Shown here piece by piece: positions 46,390-59,600 of a DNA stretch of 64,000 nt. The notes below the pieces were generated by a model. The model made no database searches. It worked only from the letters and a program-made list of their open reading frames with translations, and was not told the DNA's origin. Position 1 is the stretch's first letter. The number at the start of each line of letters is the position of its first letter. The DNA comes from Rhabdornis inornatus (Eukaryota; Chordata; Aves; Passeriformes; Rhabdornithidae), in assembly GCA_013397075.1 (NCBI GenBank), contig VWZS01006721.1, forward strand, positions 3,609,510 to 3,673,509. The letters are read 5' to 3'. A program made the translations under genes and the position numbers.

Positions 46390-49300
46390 CTGAAACACAG
46401 AAACCAACAGGTTGCCTCTTTTCAAAGATGCAGGGAGCCAAGTTGGGCATCACAAAGTGAATCTGACAGCGGAAAGACACAAAGAGAAGAGAGTAATTTG
46501 GATGACGGCCACAGTGGATTTCAAAGCTTCCCTGCCACACAACTCTTCTTCTGGGGAATTTAACATTTGTAGTGCAACTTCCACTGGGCGTCCATAATGA
46601 GAGTATATTTTCAAGTACATTCAAATCCATCCTTAATCATGCCAAATGTTCTTTGCTAGCTGTCACTGAGACATGCCCATTAAGCCTCCCCAAAGTTTAT
46701 CTCCTCTGCTGATACTAATGGATGTATGTAATTATCACAGTCCCCTTTGCATCAACAGACAATTCCAAGTGCAACTTTGGGAATCTTAAAAATCTGACAT
46801 CTTCAGGAATTTCATGATGGTAGATAATCGAAAGTGATCCATGGAACATTTTAATATTTAAATAGCTAGCGATGCACCAGAAGTTTTTAATTAAATTATA
46901 ACTCAAGCTTGAAAAGCAAAAGTGCATGTGTTGTGGGAGTTTAAATAATTAAAACTCTGAATATCTGGAGTTTTTGTAAATCCAAAGACAAATGCCATTT
47001 GCACGCTTTTAGAATACCAGAATTAACACATGAAAACAAGGAAACCTACTGTTCTTAGCAGAACTTTTGCACTTTCAGGAAACAGAATACGGAGTAGTTT
47101 TTCAAGAATTTTTTTAGAAATGACTATAAATTTTAAAGCAACCTCAACTTTTAAATTAGACTGAATACCACAACACTAAGCCTCAGCAGATACAATGCAT
47201 CTATTTTAGTCCTGTCTGGGGACTCGCTTTTAGTTTTTCTGTTTACTTTATACGGTTTGAAAAAACTTTTTAAAGCTTCTATCGTACAGCTGCAATTTGT
47301 GTTAATTTTTCAGCAAACACATTATCTTGCCTAATTTCTCCTGAGGCCTCCTGATGTTCTCTGTTACCACACTCTTTTGGAAATCACAGCCTAGGATCCT
47401 TAAGCACTTCTGCCAAAGGGCTCCAAAGGTGTCTCATGACCTTCCCTTAGTGGTGCCGCAAGCAAACATCACCACCATTGGTTAAATAACACAGAAAATC
47501 TTAGAGGTATTCAAGATTAATATCAGGGCATCATCACCAATGCTACCATAGGACCCTTTCACACAACAAATGCCAAAGCCATGGGATCAAGTTGCTCTCA
47601 GTTTTCCTCATTGCTTTCCTGGCTTGTTTGCAAGCCTCTCAGCAGGGAAGTCCAGGGAGCAGCTATCCCAGTCACCACAGCAGTGAGACTCCATCAGGGC
47701 ACACACTAAAACTTTGGCACATGGGCTTCATGCCAAGCTAAGCAGGCTGAAGATCAGCACTCACCTCCCAGCACTTGTGGACTTCCTGCTGATGAAAAAT
47801 AACAAATTTGCAGGGAAATATCTAAGGCAATGCTTAACACCCCGGTGAAAACACTGAACTTTAAAATGTCACACTTGCCAGATGTTAAAGAGAGAAAATA
47901 ACAAAAAATATAAGGCCAGACTTCTGAAAGAGCCTCCACTGGAGCTCCTTCAGCTACTGGGTAGGAATAAGACACTGCATTGATGAAAGAGACACAAGGA
48001 GTGGAGACATGCAGAGAACAGTGTGAAAGACATCTAATAGGAAGTTCAGATTAGTCTAAGTCTGAGCAAATTTGGGACTCTAATTATCAGAAGCAAAAAG
48101 CAAAGTCTTTCACTTCTAAAGTGAGTGGGTTTTTAGAAGAAAGTTTAAAAAAATATCCTATTATCCTTTAAATTGTCACATTGGGGAAGAAAAAAAACTA
48201 CTTAAAGCCGCCTATTAATTTATGGTCCTTCCAGAAGATTTATACTGAAAGTAACGAGATGTTGAAAAGGAAAAGTGATGGTTCATTATGTCCCAGTACA
48301 ATTTCTAGTAGAAGAACTTAATACAAAAACTATAGCCCTGTGCTTGTTCAGCCTCTAACAGACATGACAATAATAACATTGTACACATATTTATCCTTGA
48401 CTGATATAGAAGAAAAATTAAAAAGCATTTTAAAAATGAAGCTGCAAGTATTTCCTCAGTGATACCTTCTTTAAACATGCACTTCTACTCAGCCTGGAAT
48501 TTTTGTGACTCAACAACCATAAATACCAGTACAGCTTCTTACTGCACACTGTATTAAAAAAAAAAATTATGCAGTCAGACCCTGAAGAGCTAAATTGTGG
48601 CTTCAGGAAATCATCTAATCAACCCAGTGTCGTGCTAAATGTGCACAAAGCACAGACAAAATACGTCTTCTCTAATTCAGAATCCCTTACACTTTGATAT
48701 TCTCACAAGGTTCAACATGATCTGTAATTTCAGAGGTCAATTCAGCCTATAATCACTGATTCAAGGTAACCTAAATTCTTGTATAACTTGAGGGGAGAAA
48801 TATAACCTACAGAAGCTCATGTCAGCTGATTCACTTTGACTGAAAAACAATCCATTTGTTATTCATGCCTGGCAGAGTGGCTCCAGGACAAGGATGCTTT
48901 GAAAGCCTTTTAATTCTTAACCCAATTCTATAACTTTTCAGGGTAAACACGGAACTACAAAAAACAAAACTGTGAATATTTGTAGTGAAATAACAGTAAA
49001 TGCCACAAATATAATAAAGACACCACACATTCAGAGCCTGGGCTGAGATGTTAAAGCTTCATTTGTCTGAAATGCAGCAAAAGCTAACACAGTCATTTTT
49101 GAATGTTAATATCAACCACTGGTATCCAAAATAGATGCATCATACTGGTGGAAAAGAGCAAAAAGGGGATGTATTGGGTTTTGTGGCAAGGTTTGGAAGC
49201 AGGGGAGGCAACAGGGGTGGCTTCTGGGAGAAGCTGCCAGAAGCTTCTCTTATGACTGATGGAGCCAGTGCCAGCCAGCTCCGAGATGGATCCATCCCTG

Positions 49301-52300
49301 GCCAAGGCTGAGCTCAGCAGTGATGCTGGGAGTGATGCACTGTAAAGATTTTCATGCAGATTCAAATGCCAGCCCCAAAGAGCAGGAAAAGGCTGACCCA
49401 GAGGTTGCACATGAAAGAATATGAGGGTGAATCCTTCCCTCAAACTGCAGTTTAGTGGAGAAAACAGCGGGAGAGAAGCAAAACTTCATATTAGGTGATA
49501 TTCTATAAATGACCAGCATGAAGAAAGATGCTGATAAACTCACAGAAAAGTTAGACAATAAAAGAACACAAATGTGTCCAGCAGGCAACCACCTCCTGAA
49601 GACAACATTCTGGCAATCTCCAAAAGTTTTGGAAAAGCATCAGCTCAAATTTGCTTCAAAACACTGTTTCAGGCTCAAACTTTCCTCTTGCCTAGGATTT
49701 AATTTTTAACAACAAAGAAATGTAATTACACTTGAATTAACAGTAGTGTCCCCATTTCAATTTAATTCTCCTACCAGAATAGTTATATCCACAGTATTTT
49801 TCCTACAGACTGCTCTGTATCCTGCCATAACCTCCTTGTGTAAATACCAACCTCCCCAAGCAAAGGGGCTCACTGCTCAAACGCTTATTTCATTTAACAT
49901 CCCTTGGCAAAGAAACACGATGTGGTGTTCCAGGAAAGCAGGTAAATAATGCTCATCTCTTATTAGATCACACATGAAAATAGCAGAAGGTGTGTGGCAG
50001 AAAAACAATTCACTTCTCTAATTGTACCTCCACAACAGTCACACTGTATGCCCAGAGAAATCTGTCAGTAAAATACAGCTAAGACTGTTTCCACCTGTCT
50101 GCTCAAGTGCTGGACACACAAGATAAAAAATGCAACAAACAATGTAATTCATTAATGTTCATTATTAATTGAATTAAATAGAGCAAGGAGCTTCCCCCCC
50201 GCCCCCACTTTATATGGGATGGAATAATTTCTGACATTAGTCATGCAGCACACCTCCTAAAAATTATCTAGATTTGTAACTTATTTGTTTATTAAACCCA
50301 AGAAATTAAAATAAAAAACCAAAAACCCCAAACAAACAACCCAAGCCCAAAAAGCCCCAAGGGAATAGACAGGAATTCACCTTTTCTGTTTCCATTATAC
50401 ACAAGAGTGTCTCTTGGTGTTTATACCATTATGTAAAATAGATTTTTCCTGATTCTACCAACTCTTTTGGACTGACTTCCTCTTTAACAGAATTTGCAGT
50501 GGTGTTACTGTACTTCTGCTCCTTTTACTTTTTGTGTATTGGTATGTTCTTCTAAATACCTGGGAAAAACACCTGAGGCTTTACCATCTCAAAAAAAAAC
50601 CCCACAAGTCACCTTTTCCTTGTGTTCAAACATGAGTAAACAATCTGAAACTGCTGAACTATCACCACACCTAAATGAAGCAGTTATCTTACTTAATTTG
50701 TCTTCTAAGGTAAGATGTCTAACTCATTCTTAATTAATATCATTACTATCTATAGCAACAGACTTTAGCAATGAACCTGAATTTGAAAAATTTTCTTTTG
50801 AAAATCTTTGAGTTAGGCTAGATATTTTCAACAGTCCAGTAATTTTTCCATATCTCTTCTTATATAGTGATGGCAAACCAAGAAAGACGACTGCATGGAA
50901 TATTGGGAACTATGTCAGTGAAGCCTGTAAGACATGAAAGGCGAGAAAATTGGGAAGGAAATCAGCGAAGATGACAGCAGCTGTAAAACCAGTACAAAGA
51001 ATCAGATCCTGGAATGGAAAAGAGATTAATTGGGTTGTAGAAATGAAATAAGATGCTAAGAAGGACATCCTTCACAGATTTCTATAGCATAACCAGCCTC
51101 CATGCCAGTTCAAATGCAGAGTCTCTTTTACAAAGCAGCACTTGCACCACTTCAGCCAGACCTTGTCCTGATAATTTTAGAGGGATTTTACCTGTATGCC
51201 TTAAGGTATAAATTCCCACCTGGTCCTGAATACTGGTGTAAAGTTTCAGACTCTGTGATGGTTCACCTGCTTTCCTAGAACATCAACAAAATGCTACAGA
51301 GTGTGCAATCCAATGTTTCTTTTCTGAACATTTCTTTTCTGAAGATGGGGTAGAAAAAAGCCATATTTGCAATCTGAGGGAAAAAAATCTTTTTCTACAA
51401 GCAACATGTTTTTTTCCCTCAGCTTATCAAACTCCCCTAAAAGCTATCTTACTCCATTATATCAGTCAGTTTACTCACAAAAGGTAGCTCCTGACACATA
51501 AACACCTTTAAAGCAAGGTTTATAAAATCCACATGAGGCCATTTTCAAAATTGACTTTTACAGTTTGGGGTAATTTGCAACTGTTGTTTTAAAACCTTAT
51601 AAACAGGTGCAACATGGTAAAAATGTGAAGGGTGCCTGCAGCAGCAGTACTTCCCATTTTGCACTCTGTGGAAACAAGGCTCTGTTCCCTGTTGGAGTCA
51701 GGTGTTAGTAGGGAATGAACTGGGCTCTGAAGGCTGTTTATCTGCTTTTTTGGTCTTCTGCAACAAGCTCCTCGGAGAGAAAGCTCATCTCCCAGTTTAC
51801 CTATCCTCCCTGCAGCTCCCCTGGACTTTGAATAGAATCAGGGCTATTTCTATGTGGATTTCATTTAAAAGAACAGAAAGGTTTGACACTGTTCCTCCCT
51901 TTTTTTGATAACAATTCTGTTATTTTTTTGTTTTCCCCACCTTAGTTAAATAGTTCCTTCCACTCTGTACTGACCGCCACCTACCTTCCCCTTTCTATTT
52001 CTCATTCTTTAAAAATAAATACCTTCCTAAGCTTTTTAGTTTCAATTTCACTTACAACTTGTATTGCAACATAGCACCCTTTTAGACTTGTGTTTATAAG
52101 CACAGCTCCCAAATGCTGATAGGGCTCCTCTGGAACATTTTGGGCAACGATGCAGAAGGCACTTAAAACCCTTTACTTGTAGGACATCAATATTTTTTTG
52201 TGTGTGTGACTAGATTCAGTGAGGATTTCTGTACTACTGGTTTCATTTTATAGATTTGGGAAGAAGAACTACCCAGAATCATAACATTAATTTTAGCTTT

Positions 52301-55300
52301 AGTTAAGGTCTGTTTAATGTGAAGTGCCCACTTTATGCTGGCAGACAAATTACCAATGGGGCAACTAGAGAATGCATGAATGATAATGTACAGACAAGCT
52401 TTTTATTATTTATTCATGGAAAACAGTGGGTTTTGGTGTGCTGCTTTGAAAAATGTTCAAACTAGTAGAATATAATGAAAGCACAGTGAAAATTCTATTT
52501 CATTAACATTTAATCATAAATCGCTCTTTAATATAAAACATAAAATAAAAGTCTGTCATAAGCACTTAGGTGCAGGGAACAGAGAAAGTCTGCCAAAAGG
52601 GGAAAGGAAACATTGCAGTGGGTTTCACTGTTCCTGTTATCTGTCACTTCAGAAGAAAAAAATAAGCAAAGAAACAACAGTCTCCAGCTAAATCTCAGAA
52701 CTGGTCATGATGAAACTGCTTGGATATTTCTCAAAACCTTACATTTTGATGGCTAAAAGTATTAACAATATCTATGGGCAGGGAAATAATGATTGTAGCA
52801 AAATCACAACAGCTCAGGAGCAACAATCATACCCAGGACTCTGCTACCCAGTAAAAAAAAATGATCAGAACTTCAAACTGACAGAGCAGATTCAAAACTC
52901 TTTTCCATGAAATATCTATTACCATGTTTATCATATAACAAGTATTCTCAATATCCCCTTAGAGGTATGCAAGAGTGATGCACAAATAACAAGCTCTTAC
53001 CCACTACAGATCTTCAAGGCTTATAGAAAATTAGATCTTTAGAAAATACTATGTATTATGTCCCTTTTTGACACCTCTTGTCAGAGGGGTCTTATTCGTT
53101 ACTCTACAAATACAAATGCAATATTATCCTATCAATATTGATTTGAGTAACATCAGCCTGTCAATTAGCAGAGCACATCTGTAGACACTGAGGACACAGG
53201 CTAAAACATTTTTTAGGTTCAGACAACCTGTATATCCCTGACAAAGAACAGAGTGATTATCCTTATTAGAGACCATCAATCAATCACTGCTACCTGTGAG
53301 ACTGGGTGCCTTTCTGATAACATAGTGTCTTCTTCCTCCTTGAACAGTTCTTTCTTCCCCTAAAGAATGGGCCACCACCTGAGCAGAGCCTCTACCTGCA
53401 GCCTTTCACATATTTCAATGTCAGTGGCTAGAAGAGCATGCTTGACTCCTGTTAATAGTAGTCCTAAAAAGCTAAAAAATTGTTCAAAAAACAGTAGAAA
53501 ACAAGCATCAATTACACCATTGTGACTTCTTTCTCCCAGTCATCATCAAAAATTCTGACAAGACAGCCAAGCAACCAAAACTCTTGATATTTTTTGCCAT
53601 AAAACAAACAAAAACCCCAAACAAAACAAATCTAAAAGCACCTTCTTATCTTCTCTGCTTATATCCCAGGGGCTGCTCAAACAGCCTGCTCAGGAAATGA
53701 GCATTTAGGCAACACAGGTTTTCCCAGAGGCAAGATTTTTTTAAAGGAAAATAAAGCCCTTGGAGAATGCTTCCTTTAAGCAGCCTCCTCTGTTTTACAC
53801 TGATGTGGTTTGAGCATAAAGCTCCTGTTGATCACAGATGAGTTAAGAAGGATGAGGAGAGGCAATCCTCCAAGCAGGCAGATTTCAAGCTTGGGTTTTT
53901 TTGTTTTTTTTTTCCCCAGTCAAGCTCTTTGCTACCAGGTAACGTTACCAGGCATTCTTCCACTGATTTTCTGCTGAACAGTATGGCTGCATGTGGTAAG
54001 GAATTGATGTTGTGGGCATGAAACGATAAATTCAAATTAATTGCTGAAGGCATAATTCAGGAATTGTGGGCCATTATCTCCTAACATATCTGGAACCCTA
54101 GAGTGAGCAGCCTGTAATTCTCAAACATATCCCTGTGCCACATGTTGGGCAACAGTTCAGTGATGAGCCAGTGGTGGTCTATGAACAAAGGGCAAAATTT
54201 TTCATTTATCTGGAGCAGATGAAGGGCAAGGAGACCTAGCACTGGATCTCTTGGTATCAGTCTTTTTCTTGTTTATTGTCTTCCCTGACTCCTGCCCATT
54301 ACTTTTGGATATCCACTTTCAGAAATGGCTTCTATTCCTATCTGGGCAGGTTGCTTTACCTTTGTACAGCCCTACCTAATCAAGACAATCAATGTAAACT
54401 ACTGGCATTTCTGATCTGTAGCTTTCATTAGCATTTCTTCTCTTCCACATCCTCTGAACAGATATAGTCAAGCACAGTAACTTCAGAAACAAAGTCTTTA
54501 TGCTTAGAGGAAAGTGAGATACTTCTGTTGACCTTTCACTTCCACAAACTGCTTCAAACACTTTTAAAGAAGAATAATCCTATTTCTTGTTGAAGTGTAT
54601 TTATAAAAACCCAAACTATTAATTTGTCATTGGGTTACACAAGCTTTAGGATTCTCTATTTTTTCTTTCAGTCTTTATCAGAACTCCTAAATCCCATCTC
54701 AGTTAAGTCTCATCACAATTCTGACTTTGATCTTGTGATCACACAGAGCACTTATTTCATATGCCTACTGCTCAATTCATGATACTCAGCCTTATAACTT
54801 CTTGCACCTGAAAGAACACCCAACTCCACAAATTAGCTCACATATCAATTTCTTATAACATCTTACCAAAGTAACATTCCATTATATATACAGATGAAAA
54901 TTCTCTTGAAATTTTGCCATCACTTTGTCCAGCAATCTACCATCATCTTTGGGCTTATTACATTGCAGCACAGATGCTGATACTCCATGGCTATAGGACA
55001 CTTTATTGCTAAATCTGCTGTTCTGCATTTGTTTCCTAGAAATTTCCACCTAAGGCTTCCAACTAACAGCTTCCAGTGTTTGGACCTTTCAGAAGAGGAT
55101 TCAAGTACTTTTGCTTGCCTGCTTTTGGTGGACACTTAATTTTGATGAGGTAAGAACGCAACACAGAGGTAGGTTAATCAGCAACCCTTTGTCCTAATTA
55201 ATGAGGAAAGCCTTTGGCATTTAATTCAAAGCATGAGAGCAGTTCCACAGCCTTCAGGGACACAGAGCTAATGCCCATTTTCCAGATGATATGGTTGCAG

Positions 55301-56586
55301 AGAGGTTACACTGAGGTGCTGCTGATGATGATTACTGTCATGCTTATCATGCTCATCCCTTTATGAGACTTCAAAATGTGTTTTTAATCAAAAGAAACTT
55401 CACTAATAATTTGTTAATTTTCAGTACATGCTAATTTTGGAATGTGCAATTATAGTTTGATACAAGACTGATTGACTGTCCTACATAGCACAGGCAATGA
55501 CAGATATTCTTAACCTTGTCCAGGGTGCTCCTTTATAGCCTCTACTTTCATTTGCCTGTATTTTAACCATGCCTCCCTTTCCAAAGTCTGCTTTATGTTG
55601 ACAAAATTCAGAAGGTTCCAGCTGAACCCAGAGTTCAACTGGGTGCTAGAATGAGCTGCAAATCCCACTGATATTCCCTCTGTGCATTCTGGATGCCCGA
55701 GAACAACAAAACTTACAGGTAAGTAAAAATTAGACTTAAGGTGTTTTAGTGTCCAAGAACAGTGACAACAGTTATGACAACTTTTGGTCTTACTATTGTG
55801 GTTTCCCACCATGACATGGGAGACAAAATAACTAATATTAACATTTGTGAACAGACACTACAGAGACAAGGATCACAGAGAGCCTTATATATGCAATTAG
55901 CATTTTTTACATTCAGTGAAAGTTTTCTACCCTATGCTTTGTGTGAATAAGACTTTGTGTAAACATATAAACAATGAGTATAAATTAAATGTTGAATAAC
56001 TGTTCATTCCACATATATCTTTCACCCAGTGTAACATGATAGAGAAGTCATGTAAAAATTGTTTGTAGTTGTGCAACTAAGCCCCTTATTGAAAAGCATA
56101 AGCAAAATGGCTTGAGCAGCCTTAATTTTATGATTTCTTAACTAGTGATCGCTTACCCTTTATATGTTTATTAATGTTGGTATTTTTTTATTCCTGTAAT
56201 TGTTAGTAGATACTAGACAGGGAGGAAGGACTTCCTTCACCCCCAGGCAAAGGGCATGTGACGAAAGGACTGTGTAGTATTCTCAAAGCTCATTTGTATG
56301 GGGCTGGAATTTCTCACAGCCTGGGCTGCCATTTTTCCCACTTTATGTTCACAAGCTCCCTCCTTGCTCTGCAGCAGTGTATGTTTGTGGTAGTGAGGGA
56401 CAGATGCTCAATCTCAACGAAGATCAATGTGGCTCCAGGGAGCACTGTAGCATCTTTTCCCTGATATTAGACTTCACTATCCTGAGGCTGTTCCTATGTG
56501 GCAGCTTATCAGGTTGCCAGTCTGTCTTTAAGATAGCTCTCTTTATCTTATTTTTTAAAATAAGAATGTATATTTAAAAGACATAC
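46390..56586. other. SLC10A7 intron (10.2 kb)
   Basis: A long AT-rich intron. The only mobile element recognised is the LTR fragment at 49171-49343. Other sequence holds A- and T-runs and short open frames that have no coding signs. Confidence 0.7.
49171..49343 (+). mobile_element. Fragment of an endogenous retrovirus LTR (passerine ERVL-like)
   Basis: A GC-richer block within AT-rich intron. Runs such as GTGGCAAGGTTTGG, GGGGTGGCTTCTGGGAGAAG, CTGCCAGAAGCTTC, GCCAGTGCCAGCCAGCTCC and TGGCCAAGGCTGAGC resemble an LTR that I remember as abundant in songbird genomes. No internal viral genes flank it, so it is a truncated solo LTR. The family name is from memory and not checked against a library. 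Confidence 0.55.
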
Positions 56587-56670
56587 CTGTCCAATAATAA
56601 GAGGGACTACAACAGTCATAAACAGCTGTGAGAATATGGATGTAAAAGGCACGGAGGAGGATGATCCAAG
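56587..56670 (-). CDS. SLC10A7: SLC10A7 exon: LGSSSSVPFTSIFSQLFMTV segment
   Basis: The acceptor is TTTATTTTGTAG and the donor GTATGT. The exon is exactly 28 codons, in phase 0 at both ends: LGSSSSVPFTSIFSQLFMTV followed by VVPLIIGQ. It matches the human segment as I recall it without a difference. It is the most 5' SLC10A7 exon in this window; the preceding segment ([20 protein letters not shown] type) was not found up to 64000. Confidence 0.97.
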
Positions 56671-59600
56671 CTACAAAATAAAGATATACCATTAACCATT
56701 GCACTTTTTCTTAGTATCTGCAAATTTCATACACAGATATCACACATTAATATGCATTTTATTTTACACATAAAAACTGTTAACTATGTGCACTGAAAGT
56801 AGCTGCACACATGTTTAATAGTTAAGTCACAATAAAGCATTTGGTGTTCCACAAAACAGAACTAAACCAATCTCTGATTATTTTATAACCTAGGGTAATA
56901 TTTCCATCAATATCCATTTAATTGAAAACCTGCTACACATATATATGCCAAGTAAATTATATAAGCATTTATAGAATGATAGTCTAAAGAGACAGGGAGT
57001 GAATCCTCCTAACTAAACAGTTAGCTTGACTTACTTTACCATTTATACAAACATCAGGCAACAGAAGTCAGTGTAGTTATTTCAATAAATAAATGAAAAT
57101 AATTAAATAGTGAAGACAACATTCACATGTTTTATTTCAGTGATGTTAAAAAAAAGATATAGTGGAAGTATAGAACTATCCTTTTGTTAAGACAACTGAA
57201 CTGACAGGCTTAGTCTTCAAATCTCTCTAACTATAATTGCAAATGCTAGAAGTATTTTTTTTAAGATGCAGGTAGAAGACAGGAACACACACAGTCAGTG
57301 GAATTTTTGGAACCTGCTCAGAATGTTTAGGAAAATATACAGTGTTTTTTACATTCTGACCAGATTTGTTTTAGGCTAGGTAATTAGAAAGTTTCCTTTA
57401 AAGTAATTTAACACCTCTTTAACAGCAATGGAACACACATTAAAAAACATACACTAAGAAGATCGAATAGCATTGTCAGAGTTCCCATAGACAACCACTT
57501 GCTTCACAATGAGGCAAAGGACTCAACATTAAGGTTTTCACAGATCCACTCTATTTTATATTTTGCACTTCACTTTAAAGATTCTCAAAATGTCAACAGA
57601 ATACAGAATCCTTTCAGCACCATCTAAAGGATGCTGATTTCCTAAAACATTCTTACATACATCATTCTCATAAATTATACTCATATTGGATTATACTTTT
57701 CCCACTTACCTTCCTTTCCAAGCTATCAGCATGACAGACAAGGTGATCATGCAATCTAGAAACTTTTTATAAGCCTGCCTTGAAAAATCAACAAATGGCC
57801 ATACAAATGGGTTTGGCATAAAACAAAATTCTTCATAAATTTGAACAACAGAAAAATTGGAAATTTTGTATAGTGAAGTACTGTACTTTATGCAGAAATG
57901 TACAGCTGCACTGCCTTTTTGTACCTGTACATTTGTATATGCACTGCTTGAGAAATGGGCGAACACTGTGGGAGATGTCTCTGGACAAACTGAGTTTTTG
58001 GTGCAGGTAAATGGCATCAGATTTTATATGTCCCTTTCTGAATACACTCTGGGTGGAGAGTCTCAGGGGGAGTGTACAGGATCTGGCTGTTTCCTATGTG
58101 CTACCTTAACTGGCACCATCAGCTAAGACTCAGTCTGGCCACTTAATAAATTACAACATCTCGTCACCATCACCTCCAACTTTAATAATGTGGGCACATG
58201 GGAGGGGACCTGAAGATAATGCCATAGCTGAGAATTTTGGTCTGCAGGTAGGGACTAAGTGAGCCTAAATTTGAGAAGTAAAAGCTTGCATAGGAAGATT
58301 CAGATCACCCATGAGTACCCAAAGTCTGGCAGTGCAGCCACATTCCCAAGGGACTCAGGGCACTCTGAGTGTTTCCCTACAGAGAGCACAGACCTCCATC
58401 ATCCCGCTCATAATCTCCTTGTTGTTTTAATTCTTGCAAGGAGCTTCTGAAATTTTAAAAGGTTCTTAGTTTTTCAAATGGTATTTGGACTTATTGTTAC
58501 ATGCTGAGGAGCTAAAAGCATTACTTACTGTGTATTCCAGGAAGCCTTTTCAAGTGAAAGTGACGATTTTTAAACTTTAAAATCTGCCTGGGCCACAGAG
58601 GAGTCAATCGAAGCAAGCCAGGACACTTGCACAGCTTCACAGAACTACAACACTTTGGCAGTGAATCCTGTGCTTTTCTATAAAAATGTTGATTGGACTT
58701 TGCTCACTACTTTTAAGTTTTATGCTCAGTGGACGCATCATCAGTTTCTAAGTCAGGAATGAAAAACTATTGAACAGTATAACACACTGCTGAGAAAAGC
58801 ATAGTCTTGCCAGCTTTTTAAAATATTACTTCAAATTCAGTGTCTTCAAAGTGTTGGGAATTCTTAAGTACCTTGCGTATATATAAGAATATGTTCTGCT
58901 TTGGATTTGGGGCTTTTGGTATTTGTTTTGTTGTGTTTTCTATATAATTACAAACTGAATTAAAGGTAGTGATATTACATCTTCAAACAGACTTCGAAAC
59001 TTTGTTTCCCTTCTGTATATTTTGACAATAATTTCAGTGGGCTGTTTTCAACATAATCTGTTAGATTATATCTATCAACTCTTGTATTACTTTAACCTTA
59101 AATCTATTTTCTGAGAAAGACACAGAAGATAAGATATAGGCTGAAGAGAAGGCACAAACTTCTCAATCACACAGAAAATAAGGATATTTTAACCCAGACT
59201 CTGGACATAGGGTGGCTAACCACAAGGAATCAAAAATACTAAAGAACCCAAAGCTAATGGAAGCATAATTTGACCAGGGCCTTCTCAACATCTGTTGCAT
59301 GAAAACTCATAAGGCTCACAACTCTAAGGTCCCATGGACCCTCAGACATTGCTTGGATTCTAGAGCTCCTTTGAAAGTATCTCTTGGATATGTTTGCCAT
59401 GCTTGTTTTGAGAAAGAGAAGTGAGAATTGTGTAACAGAGGAAAAAAAAACCTTGATATAATGTTGATTAAACCTTCCTACATACCTACAAAATGCAAAT
59501 ATTCTGTCCGAATGAATAAATAGGATTTTGCTCAGGTTTTAGTTGGAGCAAGCTAAGTTCTGTGCTCCATTAGCTGTCATGAGAGTTTGTTTTAAAAACT

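Larger units (their letters stand above)
26757..56670 (-). other. SLC10A7: SLC10A7 gene, internal part (five exons, 174 codons)
   Basis: Five exons on the - strand join in phase (84, 166, 52, 74 and 146 bases) with canonical splice sites, and the product matches vertebrate SLC10A7 almost residue for residue. It corresponds to roughly residues 158-331 of a 340-residue protein. SLC10A7 is a polytopic membrane protein of the bile acid:sodium symporter superfamily. It is reported in the Golgi and plasma membrane and is linked to calcium regulation, glycosaminoglycan synthesis and skeletal development; its substrate is not established. The visible exons cover approximately the last five membrane segments. 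Introns are 10197, 2924, 1515 and 14756 bases. The N-terminal exons must lie beyond position 64000; the last few codons were not found. Confidence 0.95.

Noticed and set aside
46048..46563. 171-codon + strand open frame
   Set aside because: It is antisense to the SLC10A7 exon at 46224-46389, whose splice sites and protein match are clear.
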